NCBI RefSeq assembly: GCF_001522585.2
Contig: NZ_CP013373.1
Coordinates: 310,001 to 374,000, forward strand
Direction of reading: 5' to 3'
Source of the DNA: Burkholderia sp. NRF60-BP8
GTDB lineage: Bacteria; Pseudomonadota; Gammaproteobacteria; Burkholderiales; Burkholderiaceae
Length of the DNA stretch: 64,000 nt
Position 1 is the first letter of the stretch. Each line of letters begins with the position of its first letter. The notes beneath the pieces were generated by a model that saw nothing but the letters and a program-made list of their open reading frames with translations, was not told the DNA's origin and searched no databases. Both the position numbers and the translations under genes were made by a program. Shown one piece after another: positions 50,337-64,000 of this stretch.

Positions 50337-51671
50337 ATGAAGAAGAAGCCTGCGGGGACACTGGTTCGGTCGATCGCGCTCGGCGGCGCGTTGATGTTCG
50401 GGGCGCAGCACGTCGCGCTCGCCGCGACGGAAATCCAGTTCTGGCATGCGATGGAGGCCGCGCTCGGCGAGCGGGTCAATGCGATCGCCGACCAGTTCAA
50501 CGCGTCGCAAAGCGACTACAAGATCGTGCCGGTCTTCAAGGGCACCTACGACCAGGCGCTCGCGGCCGGCATCGCGGCCTATCGCAGCGGCAACGCGCCG
50601 GCGATCCTGCAGGTGTACGAAGTCGGCACGGCGACGATGATGCAGGCGAAGAAGGCGGTCGTGCCCGTCTACGACGTGTTCAAGCAGGCCGGCGTGACGC
50701 TCGACGAAAAGGCGTTCGTGCCGACCATCGCGAGCTACTACAGCGACGCGAAGACGGGCCACCTGGTCTCGATGCCGTTCAACAGCTCGACGCCGGTGCT
50801 GTACTACAACAAGGACGCGTTCAAGAAGGCGGGCCTCGATCCGAACCAGCCGCCGAAGACGTGGGCCGACGTGAAGGCGGATGCCGAGAAGCTGCGCAAG
50901 TCGGGGATGGCCTGCGGCTTCACGACCGGCTGGCAGGGCTGGATCCAGCTCGAAAACTACAGCGCGTGGCACGGGCTGCCGTTCGCGAGCCGCAACAACG
51001 GCTTCGACGGTACGGACGCCGTGCTCGAGTTCAACAAGCCGCAGCAAATCGCTCATATCGCGTTCCTGCAGCAGATGGCGAAGGACGGCACGTTCACGTA
51101 CGCGGGCCGCAAGGATGAAGCGTCGGCGAAGTTCTACAGCGGCGACTGCGGGATCCTGACGACGTCGTCGGGGGCGCTCGCGAACGTGCAGAAATTCGCG
51201 AAGTTCAGCTACGGCACGGGGATGCTGCCGTACGACGCGGACGTGAAGGGTGCGCCGCAGAACGCGATCATCGGCGGCGCGAGCCTGTGGGTGCTGGCCG
51301 GCAAGGATCCGGCGACCTACAAGGGCGTCGCGAAATTCCTCGCGTACCTGGCAACGCCTGCCGTCGCCGCGAAGTGGCACCAGGATACGGGCTACCTGCC
51401 GGTGACGACCGCCGCGTACGACCTGACGCGCCAGCAGGGCTTCTACGCGAAGAACCCGAGCGCCGAAACCGCGATCAAGCAGATGTTGAACAAGCCGCCG
51501 CTGCCGTACACGAAGGGGCTGCGGCTGGGCAACATGCCGCAGATCCGCACGATCGTCGACGAGGAGTTCGAACAGGTCTGGGCGCAGAAGAAGTCGCCGA
51601 AGGACGCGCTCGATTCGGCCGCCTCGCGCGGCGACGAACTGCTGCGCCGCTTCGAGAAGTCGGGCGGCTGA
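50337..51671 (+). CDS. ugpB: sn-glycerol-3-phosphate ABC transporter, periplasmic binding protein
   Basis: A 444-residue family 1 extracellular solute-binding protein with a signal peptide (cleavage near VALA-ATEIQ). The mature start [24 protein letters not shown] is typical of UgpB, and the substrate-contact region [21 protein letters not shown] is conserved. GGAGAGGTCG precedes the ATG. First gene of ugpBAECQ; 97 bases before ugpA. Confidence 0.95.
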   Translation: MKKKPAGTLVRSIALGGALMFGAQHVALAATEIQFWHAMEAALGERVNAIADQFNASQSDYKIVPVFKGTYDQALAAGIAAYRSGNAPAILQVYEVGTATMMQAKKAVVPVYDVFKQAGVTLDEKAFVPTIASYYSDAKTGHLVSMPFNSSTPVLYYNKDAFKKAGLDPNQPPKTWADVKADAEKLRKSGMACGFTTGWQGWIQLENYSAWHGLPFASRNNGFDGTDAVLEFNKPQQIAHIAFLQQMAKDGTFTYAGRKDEASAKFYSGDCGILTTSSGALANVQKFAKFSYGTGMLPYDADVKGAPQNAIIGGASLWVLAGKDPATYKGVAKFLAYLATPAVAAKWHQDTGYLPVTTAAYDLTRQQGFYAKNPSAETAIKQMLNKPPLPYTKGLRLGNMPQIRTIVDEEFEQVWAQKKSPKDALDSAASRGDELLRRFEKSGG

Positions 51672-51768
51672 GCGCGCATCGCGTTCGTGCCGCCGGCGGC
51701 GCCGCGCGTCAGCGCGTGCCGTCCGGCGGCGCGGTTTCCCTTCCGTTTCGCCTGACCGGACACCCGCG

Positions 51769-52653
51769 ATGCAATCCCGTTCCCGTTTCGGTACGAGCCC
51801 GGTGCCGTACCTGCTGATCGCGCCGCAGCTCGCGATCACCGCCGCGTTCTTCCTGTGGCCGGCCGGCGTCGCGCTGTGGCAGTCGACGCAGACGCAGGAC
51901 GCGTTCGGCACGTCGAGCGAGTTCGTCGGCTTCGCGAACTTCGCGCACCTGTTCGCCGATCCGCTGTATCTCGATTCGTTTCGCACGACACTCGTGTTCA
52001 GCTCGCTCGTCACGGTGAGCGGGCTCGTCGTGTCGCTGCTGCTCGCCGCATGCGCCGACCGCGTGATCCGCGGCGCGCGCGCGTACCGCACGCTGCTGAT
52101 CTGGCCGTACGCGGTCGCGCCGACGATCGCGGCCGTGCTGTGGGCGTTCCTGTTCAACCCGAGCATCGGCCTGATCACGTACGCGCTCGCGAAGGGCGGC
52201 ATCGTATGGAACCACGCGCTGAACGGCGGTCAGGCGATGTTTCTCGTCGTGCTGGCGTCGGTATGGAAGCAGGTGAGCTACAACTTCCTGTTCTTCTACG
52301 CGGGGCTGCAGGCGATTCCGCGCTCGCTGATCGAGGCGGCGGCGATCGACGGCGCGGGGCCGGTGCGGCGCTTCTTCAACATCGTGCTGCCGCTGCTGTC
52401 GCCGACGAGTTTCTTCCTGCTGGTCGTGAACCTCGTCTACGCGTTCTTCGACACCTTCCCGGTGATCGACGCGGCCACCGGCGGCGGCCCGGCGCAGAGC
52501 ACCAGGACGCTGATCTACAAGATCTTCGCGGAAGGCTTCCAGGGGCTCGACATCGGCAGCTCGGGTGCGCAGTCGGTCGTGCTGATGATCATCGTCGTGG
52601 GGCTCACGGTGATCCAGTTCCGCTTCGTCGAACGCAGGGTGCAATACGCATGA
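51769..52653 (+). CDS. ugpA: sn-glycerol-3-phosphate ABC transporter permease UgpA
   Basis: A 294-residue permease with six predicted transmembrane helices. The EAA loop that docks the ATPase is [24 protein letters not shown]. The N-terminal [26 protein letters not shown] is characteristic of MalF-type family members. Overlaps ugpE by four bases. Confidence 0.94.
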   Translation: MQSRSRFGTSPVPYLLIAPQLAITAAFFLWPAGVALWQSTQTQDAFGTSSEFVGFANFAHLFADPLYLDSFRTTLVFSSLVTVSGLVVSLLLAACADRVIRGARAYRTLLIWPYAVAPTIAAVLWAFLFNPSIGLITYALAKGGIVWNHALNGGQAMFLVVLASVWKQVSYNFLFFYAGLQAIPRSLIEAAAIDGAGPVRRFFNIVLPLLSPTSFFLLVVNLVYAFFDTFPVIDAATGGGPAQSTRTLIYKIFAEGFQGLDIGSSGAQSVVLMIIVVGLTVIQFRFVERRVQYA

Positions 52654-53495
52654 TCGAGAATCGCAAGGGCTTCGACCTGTTCTGCCACGCGGTGCTGATC
52701 GCCGGCGTCGTCCTGATCGTGTTTCCCGTCTACGTCGCGTTCTGCGCGGCGACGATGAACGCGCAGGAAGTGTTCACGGTGCCGCTGTCGCTCGTGCCGA
52801 GCACGCACCTGTTCGAGAACGTCGCGTACATCTGGGGGCACGGCAGCGGCGGCACGACGGCGCCGTTCGGCCGCCTGCTCGTGAACAGCTTCGCGATGGC
52901 GCTCGGGATCGCGGTCGGCAAGATCGCGGTGTCGATCCTGTCCGCGTACGCGATCGTCTATTTCCGCTTCCCGTTTCGCAACACGGCGTTCTGGCTGATC
53001 TTCGTCACGCTGATGCTGCCGGTGGAAGTGCGGATCTTCCCGACCGTGCAGGTCGTGTCGACGCTGCATCTGACGAACACCTATGCGGGGCTCGCGATGC
53101 CGCTGATCGCATCGGCGACCGCGACGTTCCTGTTCCGTCAGTTCTTCATGACGCTGCCCGACGAGCTGATGGATGCGGCGCGCATCGACGGCGCGGGGCC
53201 GCTGCGCTTCTTCTGGGACGTCGTGCTGCCGCTGTCGAAGACGAGCATCGCCGCGCTGTTCGTGATCACGTTCATCTACGGCTGGAACCAGTATCTGTGG
53301 CCGATCCTGATCACGACGGAAGCGTCGCTGTCGACGGCGGTGGTCGGCATCAAGACGATGATCGCGAGCGGCGACGCCGCGACCGAATGGCAATACGTGA
53401 TGGCGGCGACGCTGCTGGCGATGATCCCGCCGCTCGTCGTCGTGCTGGCGATGCAGCGCTGGTTCGTGCGCGGCCTCGTCGATTCCGAGAAATGA
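52650..53495 (+). CDS. ugpE: sn-glycerol-3-phosphate ABC transporter permease UgpE
   Basis: A 281-residue partner permease. The EAA loop is [24 protein letters not shown]. Its start [19 protein letters not shown] overlaps the ugpA stop as ATGA, so the two permeases are translationally coupled. The C-terminal [13 protein letters not shown] segment is typical of the MalG-like group. Confidence 0.94.
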   Translation: MIENRKGFDLFCHAVLIAGVVLIVFPVYVAFCAATMNAQEVFTVPLSLVPSTHLFENVAYIWGHGSGGTTAPFGRLLVNSFAMALGIAVGKIAVSILSAYAIVYFRFPFRNTAFWLIFVTLMLPVEVRIFPTVQVVSTLHLTNTYAGLAMPLIASATATFLFRQFFMTLPDELMDAARIDGAGPLRFFWDVVLPLSKTSIAALFVITFIYGWNQYLWPILITTEASLSTAVVGIKTMIASGDAATEWQYVMAATLLAMIPPLVVVLAMQRWFVRGLVDSEK

Positions 53496-53527
53496 ACGAC
53501 CGACGGTAACCGGGAGAAGGACCAGGT

Positions 53528-54613
53528 ATGGCTGCACTGAGCTTGAAGGGCGTCAGGAAATCCTACGACGGCAAGCAGCACGTGCTGCACGGCATCGACG
53601 TGGAGATCGCCGACGGCGAATTCATCGTGCTGGTCGGCCCGTCGGGCTGCGGCAAGTCGACGTTGCTGCGGATGATCGCGGGGCTCGAGTCGGTGACGGA
53701 CGGCGAGATCGCGATCGGCGACCGGGTCGTCAACACGCTGGAGCCGAAGGATCGCGACATCGCGATGGTGTTCCAGAACTACGCGCTGTATCCGCACATG
53801 ACGGTCGCGCAGAACATGGGCTACGGGCTGAAGATCCGCGGCATCGAGCGCGCGACGATCGATGCGCGGGTGGCCGCGGCCGCGAAGATCCTCGAGCTCG
53901 AGCCGCTGCTCGCGCGGCGGCCGCGCGAGTTGTCGGGCGGCCAGCGGCAGCGCGTCGCGATGGGGCGCGCGATCGTGCGCGAGCCGTCGGTGTTCCTGTT
54001 CGACGAGCCGTTGTCGAACCTCGACGCGAAGCTGCGCGTGCAGATGCGGCTCGAGATCCAGCGGCTGCACGCGCGGCTCGCGACGACGAGCGTGTACGTG
54101 ACGCACGACCAGATCGAGGCGATGACGCTCGCGCAGCGCGTGATCGTGATGAACCGAGGTTACGCGGAGCAGATCGGCGCGCCGGTCGACGTGTACGAAA
54201 AGCCGGCGACGGTGTTCGTCGCGGGCTTCATCGGCTCGCCGGCGATGAACCTGCTGCACGGCCGGCTGTCGGAAGACGGCGCGACCTTCACGGTCGCGGG
54301 CGGCGGCCCCGCGCTGCCGGTCGCCGGCGCGCCGGGCATCGGCCGCGAAATCGCCGCCGGGCGCGACTGGGTGCTCGGCGTGCGTCCCGAACACATGACG
54401 CCGCAGCCGGGCGTCGCGCAGGCGACGCTGCCGGTCGATTCGTGCGAGCTGCTCGGCGCGGACAATCTCGCGCACGGCCGCTGGGGCGATCACGACGTCG
54501 CGGTGCGCCTGCCGCACGCGGACCGTCCCGCGCGTGGCACCGCGCTGGCGGCGGCGTTGCCCGCGCACCGGCTGCATTTCTTCGATCCCGAAACCGGCAA
54601 GCGCGCCGGCTGA
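53528..54613 (+). CDS. ugpC: sn-glycerol-3-phosphate ABC transporter ATP-binding protein UgpC
   Basis: A 361-residue ATPase of the MalK/UgpC group. Walker A is GPSGCGKST (K43), the signature is [14 protein letters not shown], Walker B is [12 protein letters not shown], and the switch histidine lies in [12 protein letters not shown]-terminal OB-type regulatory domain (TOBE) follows from about residue 240. GGGAGAAGGACC precedes the ATG. Confidence 0.95.
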   Translation: MAALSLKGVRKSYDGKQHVLHGIDVEIADGEFIVLVGPSGCGKSTLLRMIAGLESVTDGEIAIGDRVVNTLEPKDRDIAMVFQNYALYPHMTVAQNMGYGLKIRGIERATIDARVAAAAKILELEPLLARRPRELSGGQRQRVAMGRAIVREPSVFLFDEPLSNLDAKLRVQMRLEIQRLHARLATTSVYVTHDQIEAMTLAQRVIVMNRGYAEQIGAPVDVYEKPATVFVAGFIGSPAMNLLHGRLSEDGATFTVAGGGPALPVAGAPGIGREIAAGRDWVLGVRPEHMTPQPGVAQATLPVDSCELLGADNLAHGRWGDHDVAVRLPHADRPARGTALAAALPAHRLHFFDPETGKRAG

Positions 54614-54640
54614 AACCGTCCGACTGCCGGGAGACCGACG

Positions 54641-55411
54641 ATGACGATCCGCACCGACTGGCCCTATCCGCGCGTCGTCGCCCATCGCGGCGGCGGCACG
54701 CTCGCGCCGGAGAACACGCTTGCCGCGCTCGACGAAGGCGCGCGGCGCGGTCACCGGATGGTCGAGTTCGACGCGAAGCTGTCGGCCGACGACGTGACGT
54801 TCCTGCTGCACGACGATACCGTCGACCGGACGTCGAACGGCCACGGTGCGGCGGCGGGCATGCGTTATGCGCAGCTGGCCGCGCTCGACGCGGGCGCGTG
54901 GCGCGATGCGCGCTTCGCGGGCGAGCGGATGCCGACGCTCGAGGCCGCGGCGGCGCGCTGCATCGCGCACGGGCTGGCCGCGAACGTCGAGATCAAGCCG
55001 TGCCCGGGGCGCGAGCGCGAAACGGGGCGGCGCGTGGCGGCCGACGCGGCCGCGTACTGGCGCGATGCCGCGGTGGCGCCGCTGCTGTCGTCGTTCTCGT
55101 TCGACGCACTGCAACAGGCACGCGCGTCCGCGCCGGCGCTGCCGCGCGGGATGCTCTACGAAATCGTGCCGGACGACTGGCATGCGCAGGTCGTCGACGC
55201 GCTCGGCTGCGTGTCGTTGCATGCAGACCACACCCGCCTCGACGAACCGCTCGTGCGCGCGATCAAGGCCGCCGGGCTGCGCATCCTGGTTTACACGGTG
55301 AACGACCTCGAACGGGCGCGCGAACTCGCGCGCTGGGGCGTCGACGCGGTCTGCACCGACCGCATCGACCTGATCGCGCCCGATGCGCTGGACGACATCG
55401 ACGCCGTCTGA
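54641..55411 (+). CDS. ugpQ: Glycerophosphodiester phosphodiesterase UgpQ
   Basis: A 256-residue cytoplasmic TIM-barrel phosphodiesterase that releases glycerol-3-phosphate from imported glycerophosphodiesters. Catalytic histidines and acidic ligands are in VAHRGGGTLAPENT, EFDAKLSADDVTFLLHDDTVDRTSNG and NVEIKPC. No signal peptide, consistent with a cytoplasmic role beside the transporter. Last gene of the operon, 27 bases after ugpC; a terminator follows. Confidence 0.94.
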   Translation: MTIRTDWPYPRVVAHRGGGTLAPENTLAALDEGARRGHRMVEFDAKLSADDVTFLLHDDTVDRTSNGHGAAAGMRYAQLAALDAGAWRDARFAGERMPTLEAAAARCIAHGLAANVEIKPCPGRERETGRRVAADAAAYWRDAAVAPLLSSFSFDALQQARASAPALPRGMLYEIVPDDWHAQVVDALGCVSLHADHTRLDEPLVRAIKAAGLRILVYTVNDLERARELARWGVDAVCTDRIDLIAPDALDDIDAV

Positions 55412-55487
55412 CGGCCACGGCCGCGGCCCCGACCGCGGCGGTGTCCGGTAAAACCCTTGCCCGGAACGTGCCCGACGCGAAAAAACG

Positions 55488-55519
55488 ACGCCCCGACGGG
55501 AGGCCCGCCGGGGCGTTTT
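55488..55519. terminator. Bidirectional terminator between ugpQ and the OmpW-family gene
   Basis: ACGCCCCGACGGG (55488-55500) and CCCGCCGGGGCGT (55504-55516) pair with one mismatch around AGG. An A-tract precedes and TTTT follows. Confidence 0.85.
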
Positions 55520-55599
55520 GCATCGTGGAGACGTTACGCCACGAAAAATCCGCTACAAATTGCAGCAGGATTAACCATTCCCCAAATATTCGACTACGC

Positions 55600-56331
55600 T
55601 TAGAAACGGTAGCCGACGTTCAGGTACGTGACGATCGGGTTCAGCGAGATGTGGGCCTTCGACGTTTCCGTCAGCGTCCCGACCGGCGTCCGGCGGGCCG
55701 TCGTGAAGGTCGCGGTCACGCTGACGGGGATGTACGAGAGCGACAGGCCCGCGAACCAGTGTTTCGTGAAGTTGTACGTGAACCCAGCGTTGAAGACGGG
55801 GGCCCACTGGTTGCTCGTCGTCGCGCTGGTGGGGCCGCCGAGCACGCCGTTCTCGAAGCTGCCGTTCGTGATTTTCGCGCCGGTGAACCAGACATACGTC
55901 GCGCCGATGCCGACATACGGACGGAACTTCGCGTTGGCGTCGTTGAAGTGGTAGCGGAGCAGTACGGCGGGGCTCCACTGGTACGCGCGGCCGAGTACGC
56001 CGAATCTTTCGAACTGACCCTTGCCGGTAATGTCGAACTTCGGCGGTATCCCCATAACGAGCTCGGTGGAGATATGGTCGGTGATGAAGTAGCCCGTTGC
56101 GAGCCCAAGCGTATCGGCGTCGCTGATACCGGCGCCGGTGTTGGGAATCGACTGGTTGATGGGCGTGCCGCCTACGCCGTAGACGAACAGCGGGTCGCTG
56201 CTGTCCTGCGGCGAAAGGTGGAACCAGCCGGTGCTGACGTAGAAATCACCTGCGGATTGTGCGTGTGCCGTGCCGCCCGCGAACGCGAATGCGAGCGCTG
56301 CGGCCCCCGTAATGGCCAGTTTTCGTTTCAT
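55600..56331 (-). CDS. ompW: OmpW-family outer-membrane protein
   Basis: A 243-residue outer-membrane beta-barrel protein with a signal peptide ending at AHA-QSAGDF. Family features are the N-terminal DFYVSTGWFHLSPQDS, the RYHFNDANAKFRPYVGIGATYVWF block and the C-terminal aromatic residue in NVGYRF recognised by the BAM complex. OmpW-type eight-stranded barrels are linked to passage of small hydrophobic or cationic compounds; the substrate here is unknown. The ATG at 56331 has GGAGGAG upstream; the frame is open 18 codons further. Confidence 0.88.
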   Translation of the reverse strand: MKRKLAITGAAALAFAFAGGTAHAQSAGDFYVSTGWFHLSPQDSSDPLFVYGVGGTPINQSIPNTGAGISDADTLGLATGYFITDHISTELVMGIPPKFDITGKGQFERFGVLGRAYQWSPAVLLRYHFNDANAKFRPYVGIGATYVWFTGAKITNGSFENGVLGGPTSATTSNQWAPVFNAGFTYNFTKHWFAGLSLSYIPVSVTATFTTARRTPVGTLTETSKAHISLNPIVTYLNVGYRF

Positions 56332-56524
56332 TGTGTCTCCTCCGATCAAAGGCGTGCTCATTATGACGACTGCGTTTAAAACCAAACAAGCTCGTAAGTT
56401 AGAGTTTTCTCCCTAGGATTCGCACGACCGTACGCTTACGCGCGCCGCTGGGACGGGCATTCTACGCAGGTGCGCAATTTCGGACCTCCGGGTATTTCCT
56501 AACGCGTTCAAACGGACATTCAGC

Positions 56525-57238
56525 ATGGCACGGTTAGCACGACTCTACGTTCCCGACCAGCCGCAGCACGTAATACTGCGCGGCCTGGATCAGCAACCCG
56601 CGTTCGTCGACGACCAGGACTACGAACTCTTCATCGACTGCCTGAAGGCCGCCGCACGCGATCATCACCTGTCGGTGCATGCCTACGTGCTGCTGCCGCG
56701 CCAGGTGCAACTTCTCGTGACGCCGAGCGACGAGGCGAGTCTGCCGAAGGCGATGCAAGCCGTCGGCCGCCGCTACGTCGCGCATTTCAACCGGCGCTAT
56801 TCGCGGCGCGGCACCCTGTGGGAAGGCCGCTATCGCGCGACGGTGATCGAAGGCGAACGCTATTTCCTGCTCGCGAGCCGCGTGGTCGAGATGAGCCCGG
56901 TGCGCTCGCAGCTCGTCGCGACGCCCGAGGCGTATCGGTGGTCGAGCTACCGGCATCACGTCGGGCTCACCGTCGACAGCCTGATCACCGACCATCCGCT
57001 CTACTGGGCGCTCGGCAATACGCCGTTCGACCGCCAGCGCGCGTACAAGGAGCTGTGCGAGCAGCCGCTCGACGAGCGGCAGGCCGACCAGCTGCAGCAG
57101 GCGACGCTGAAAGGCTGGGTGCTCGGCGGCGAGAATTACCGCGAGTGGGCGGCGCGCACCGCGAACCGGCGCGTGTCGCCGTTGCCGCGCGGACGCCCCA
57201 GAAAGGTGCGCGAGAACACGCCGCCGATCCAGCAATAA
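56525..57238 (+). CDS. Y1/REP-type transposase-like protein lacking catalytic residues
   Basis: A 237-residue relative of the Y1_Tnp/RAYT (IS200-like) transposases, recognised by MARLARLYVPDQPQHVILRGLDQ and the later SPVRSQLVATPEAYRWSSYRHH. The metal-binding HUH motif, usually HVHLL, reads QVQLL (LLPRQVQLLVTP). The catalytic tyrosine, expected where family members read YIELNPVR, is replaced in VVEMSPVR. It therefore appears unable to cut DNA. A C-terminal Arg/Pro tail (RRVSPLPRGRPRKVR) looks like an AT-hook-type DNA-binding segment. No flanking inverted repeats were seen. The intact 237-codon frame suggests a retained, possibly regulatory, role. Confidence 0.82.
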   Translation: MARLARLYVPDQPQHVILRGLDQQPAFVDDQDYELFIDCLKAAARDHHLSVHAYVLLPRQVQLLVTPSDEASLPKAMQAVGRRYVAHFNRRYSRRGTLWEGRYRATVIEGERYFLLASRVVEMSPVRSQLVATPEAYRWSSYRHHVGLTVDSLITDHPLYWALGNTPFDRQRAYKELCEQPLDERQADQLQQATLKGWVLGGENYREWAARTANRRVSPLPRGRPRKVRENTPPIQQ

Positions 57239-57255
57239 GGCCGGAAAGGCGGGCC

Positions 57256-57286
57256 AGAAGCGGCGCTGCGGGCGCCGCTTCTTTTT
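57256..57286 (+). terminator. Terminator after the transposase-like gene
   Basis: Perfect 11-bp stem AGAAGCGGCGC (57256-57266) and GCGCCGCTTCT (57272-57282), loop TGCGG, then TTTTT ending at 57286. Confidence 0.92.
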
Positions 57287-57366
57287 GCACCAAAGTGATA
57301 CGCCCCCAATAAAACAGCACCATATCAAGGCATTCGTTTAATTGGGGTTCGATCAAGCGGTTTTTG

Positions 57367-57396
57367 TTGCTATTCCCTTGATTCGTCGCGTATATT
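57367..57396 (+). promoter_or_regulatory. Possible promoter of gltBD
   Basis: TTGCTA (57367-57372) and TATATT (57391-57396) with an 18-base spacer, giving a leader of about 125 bases. The remaining sequence between the terminator and gltB shows no recognised riboswitch. Confidence 0.4.
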
Positions 57397-57526
57397 CCGA
57401 ATTCCGGTGGCCCGGGCGAAGCTTGCCCAACCACTGTCGGCCGCGCCGTCTCCCGTCGGGAGCGGGATCGATGGCAACAAGAAAACGGTTCAACGGCCTC
57501 CAGGCCCCCTTTACGACGGTGTCCCC

Positions 57527-62230
<4,704 letters not shown>

Positions 62231-62315
62231 GCGACGAACGACATAGCGAATGCCGCGCGCGCTTGACTGCCGCGCGCGGCTCCCCCACCCGATACACCGA
62301 ACAGAAGAGCACCTT

Positions 62316-63782
62316 ATGGGCAAGGCAACCGGTTTTCTGGAGTTCGAACGCCGCCACGAGGCGTACGAAGCACCGCTCACGCGCGTGAAGCACTACAAGG
62401 AATTCGTCGCGGCGCTGACCGACGCGGACGCGAAGATCCAGGGCGCGCGCTGCATGGATTGCGGCATCCCGTTCTGCAACAACGGCTGCCCGGTCAACAA
62501 CATCATCCCGGACTTCAACGATCTCGTTTATCGCCAGGACTGGCAGCAGGCGATCGAAGTCCTGCATTCGACCAACAACTTCCCCGAGTTCACGGGCCGC
62601 ATCTGCCCGGCGCCGTGCGAGGCGGCCTGTACGCTCGGGATCAACGACGACCCGGTCGGCATCAAGTCGATCGAGCACGCGATCATCGACAAGGCCTGGG
62701 CGGAAGGCTGGGTGAAGCCGCTGCCGGCCGAGCACAAGACCGGCAAGAAGGTCGCGATCGTCGGTTCGGGCCCCGCGGGGCTCGCGGCCGCGCAGCAGCT
62801 CGCACGGGCCGGCCACGACGTGACGGTGTTCGAGAAGAACGACCGCATCGGCGGCCTGCTGCGTTACGGGATCCCCGATTTCAAGCTTGAGAAGTGGCTG
62901 ATCGATCGCCGCATGCGGCAGATGGAAGCGGAAGGCGTGACGTTCCGCACGAGCGTGTTCATCGGCAAGGATCCGCTGCCCGAGTCGATCGGCAGCCTCG
63001 CGAAGGAAACCATTTCGCCGGACACGCTGAAGGAAGAATTCGACGCGGTCGTGATCGCCGGTGGTTCGGAAACGCCGCGCGACCTGCCGGTGCCGGGCCG
63101 CGAGCTCGCGGGCGTTCATTTCGCGATGGACTTCCTGCCGCAGCAGAATCGCGTGAACGCCGGCGACAAGCTTACCGACCAACTGCTCGCGAAGGGCAAG
63201 CACGTGATCGTGATCGGCGGCGGCGATACGGGTTCGGACTGCGTCGGCACGTCGAACCGTCACGGCGCGAAGCAGGTCACGCAGTTCGAACTGCTGCCGC
63301 AGCCGCCGGAAGAGGAGAACAAGCCGCTCGTGTGGCCGTACTGGCCGATCAAGCTGCGCACGTCGTCGTCGCACGAGGAAGGCTGCGAGCGCGACTGGGC
63401 GGTCGCGACGAAGCGTCTCGAAGGCAAGAACGGCAAGGTCGAGAAGCTGATCGCGGTGCGTGTCGAGTGGAAGGACGGCAAGATGCAGGAAGTGCCGGGT
63501 TCCGAGTTCGAAATGAAGGCCGATCTCGTGCTGCTCGCGATGGGCTTCACGCAGCCGGCCGCGCCGGTGCTCGACGCATTCGGCGTCGCGAAGGATGCGC
63601 GCGGCAACGCGCGTGCGGCGACCGAAGGCGATCGTTCGTACTACACGTCGGTCGACAAGGTGTTCGCGGCAGGCGACATGCGACGCGGCCAGTCGCTCGT
63701 GGTGTGGGCGATCCGCGAAGGCCGCCAGTGCGCGCGCTCGGTCGATGCGTATCTGATGGGGCATTCGGAATTGCCGCGCTGA
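62316..63782 (+). CDS. gltD: Glutamate synthase (NADPH) small subunit
   Basis: A 488-residue flavoprotein that passes electrons from NADPH to GltB. N-terminal cysteines for 4Fe-4S clusters are in [17 protein letters not shown] and [12 protein letters not shown]. The FAD-binding motif is [16 protein letters not shown], and the NADPH-binding motif is [20 protein letters not shown]. The ATG at 62316 gives [13 protein letters not shown], the family start; an upstream in-frame start would add 22 unrelated residues. Ends at a terminator that faces a minus-strand gene. Confidence 0.97.
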   Translation: MGKATGFLEFERRHEAYEAPLTRVKHYKEFVAALTDADAKIQGARCMDCGIPFCNNGCPVNNIIPDFNDLVYRQDWQQAIEVLHSTNNFPEFTGRICPAPCEAACTLGINDDPVGIKSIEHAIIDKAWAEGWVKPLPAEHKTGKKVAIVGSGPAGLAAAQQLARAGHDVTVFEKNDRIGGLLRYGIPDFKLEKWLIDRRMRQMEAEGVTFRTSVFIGKDPLPESIGSLAKETISPDTLKEEFDAVVIAGGSETPRDLPVPGRELAGVHFAMDFLPQQNRVNAGDKLTDQLLAKGKHVIVIGGGDTGSDCVGTSNRHGAKQVTQFELLPQPPEEENKPLVWPYWPIKLRTSSSHEEGCERDWAVATKRLEGKNGKVEKLIAVRVEWKDGKMQEVPGSEFEMKADLVLLAMGFTQPAAPVLDAFGVAKDARGNARAATEGDRSYYTSVDKVFAAGDMRRGQSLVVWAIREGRQCARSVDAYLMGHSELPR

Positions 63783-63811
63783 GCATCGGCGCGAGCGGGT
63801 TTCGACGAAAG

Positions 63812-63841
63812 CCGGGCGTCCGAGAGGGCGCCCGGTTTTTT
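63812..63841 (+). terminator. Terminator of gltBD
   Basis: CCGGGCG (63812-63818) and CGCCCGG (63829-63835) followed by six T residues. The T-tract overlaps the stop codon of the convergent minus-strand gene. Confidence 0.88.
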
Positions 63842-64000
63842 ATTTCCGAAGCGGTGGGCGATCGTGGGCTTGTTTGGTCGGGAGGCCCAACGGATCGACG
63901 GTTCGTCCGTAGCTTGCAAGCTGCTCGTTGCAGTCGATCATCGCGGTATATCGGATTTCGTCGACGCGCAGCGGGAATTCCCACACACCCAGCTTCCATG
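63840..64000 (-). CDS. 3' end of an unrecognised minus-strand gene (5' end outside window)
   Basis: An open minus-strand frame enters from the right edge and ends at a TAA at 63842-63840, giving the last 52 residues. It contains KLGVWEFPLRVDEIRY, TAMIDCNEQLASYG and ends QAHDRPPLRK. The composition is protein-like, with a balanced mix of hydrophobic, acidic and basic residues, and it stops just past gltD without overlap, unlike the shadow frames nearby. I do not recognise the family. It is convergent with gltD. Confidence 0.6.
   Translation of the reverse strand, partial: WKLGVWEFPLRVDEIRYTAMIDCNEQLASYGRTVDPLGLPTKQAHDRPPLRK

Noticed and set aside
57406..57425. Possible sigma-54 (-24/-12) site before gltB
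   Set aside because: TGGCCCG matches the -24 element reasonably, but the -12 part AAGCT is poor; not better than chance in GC-rich DNA.
57407..57526. Forty-codon N-terminal extension of gltB
   Set aside because: It would place the nucleophile cysteine at residue 67; the ATG at 57527 gives the normal short propeptide. The upstream stretch is leader sequence.

Overview
This window is GC-rich (roughly two thirds G+C) and its gene content and protein sequences fit chromosome 1 of a Burkholderia species, most likely in the Burkholderia cepacia complex. That assignment rests on recognition of protein sequences and gene order (rpoBC - recQ - rpsL - rpsG - fusA - tuf - S10/spc/alpha ribosomal clusters, then cutA-dsbD-hemB-engB); no database search was possible. 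Nearly everything is core genome. The one clear recent arrival is a 1.45-kb IS3-family insertion sequence.

Layout. 1-5.9 kb: 3' end of rpoB, then rpoC and a strong terminator. 5.9-8 kb: a large inverted repeat, then recQ. 8-12.7 kb: the str operon (rpsL, rpsG, fusA, tuf). 13-27.6 kb: S10, spc and alpha operons in the classical order, ending rpoA-rplQ, with secY, infA and rpmJ embedded. Internal promoters can be placed before rplC, rplN and rplQ, and terminator-like hairpins separate rpsK/rpsD, rpsD/rpoA and rpoA/rplQ. 27.8-38.4 kb: redox and envelope functions. These are cutA, dsbD, hemB (minus strand), engB (minus strand), a dihaem cytochrome c4, the System II cytochrome c maturation pair resB-ccsB, and the periplasmic methionine sulfoxide reductase pair msrP-msrQ. 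Between hemB and engB lies a plus-strand, terminator-ended segment with no protein gene, proposed here as a small RNA with an anti-Shine-Dalgarno loop. 38.4-43 kb: lptM, cyaY, the IS element (inserted in the loop of the cyaY/mrcA terminator) and mrcA (PBP1A). 43.2-49 kb: a compact pil cluster (pilM, pilN, a pilO-pilP fusion, pilQ) running into aroK and aroB with four-base overlaps, then dgt. 50.2-55.4 kb: ugpBAECQ for glycerol-3-phosphate and glycerophosphodiester uptake, behind a possible PHO box. 55.6-57.2 kb: an OmpW-family porin and a Y1/REP-type transposase relative that has lost its catalytic residues. 57.5-63.8 kb: gltB-gltD glutamate synthase. At the right edge is the 3' end of an unrecognised minus-strand gene.

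The first 27 kb supply transcription and translation machinery. The next 10 kb supply disulfide/thiol chemistry, haem synthesis and cytochrome c assembly, which work together: DsbD can keep apocytochrome thiols reduced, HemB feeds haem synthesis, ResB-CcsB attaches haem, and cytochrome c4 is a likely product. No CRISPR array, tRNA, rRNA or prophage was found. The best candidates for something undescribed are the anti-SD small RNA, the promoter/terminator palindromes at rplN and rplQ, the hairpins around rpoA, the long inverted repeat before recQ, the IS-split terminator and the inactivated transposase-like gene.
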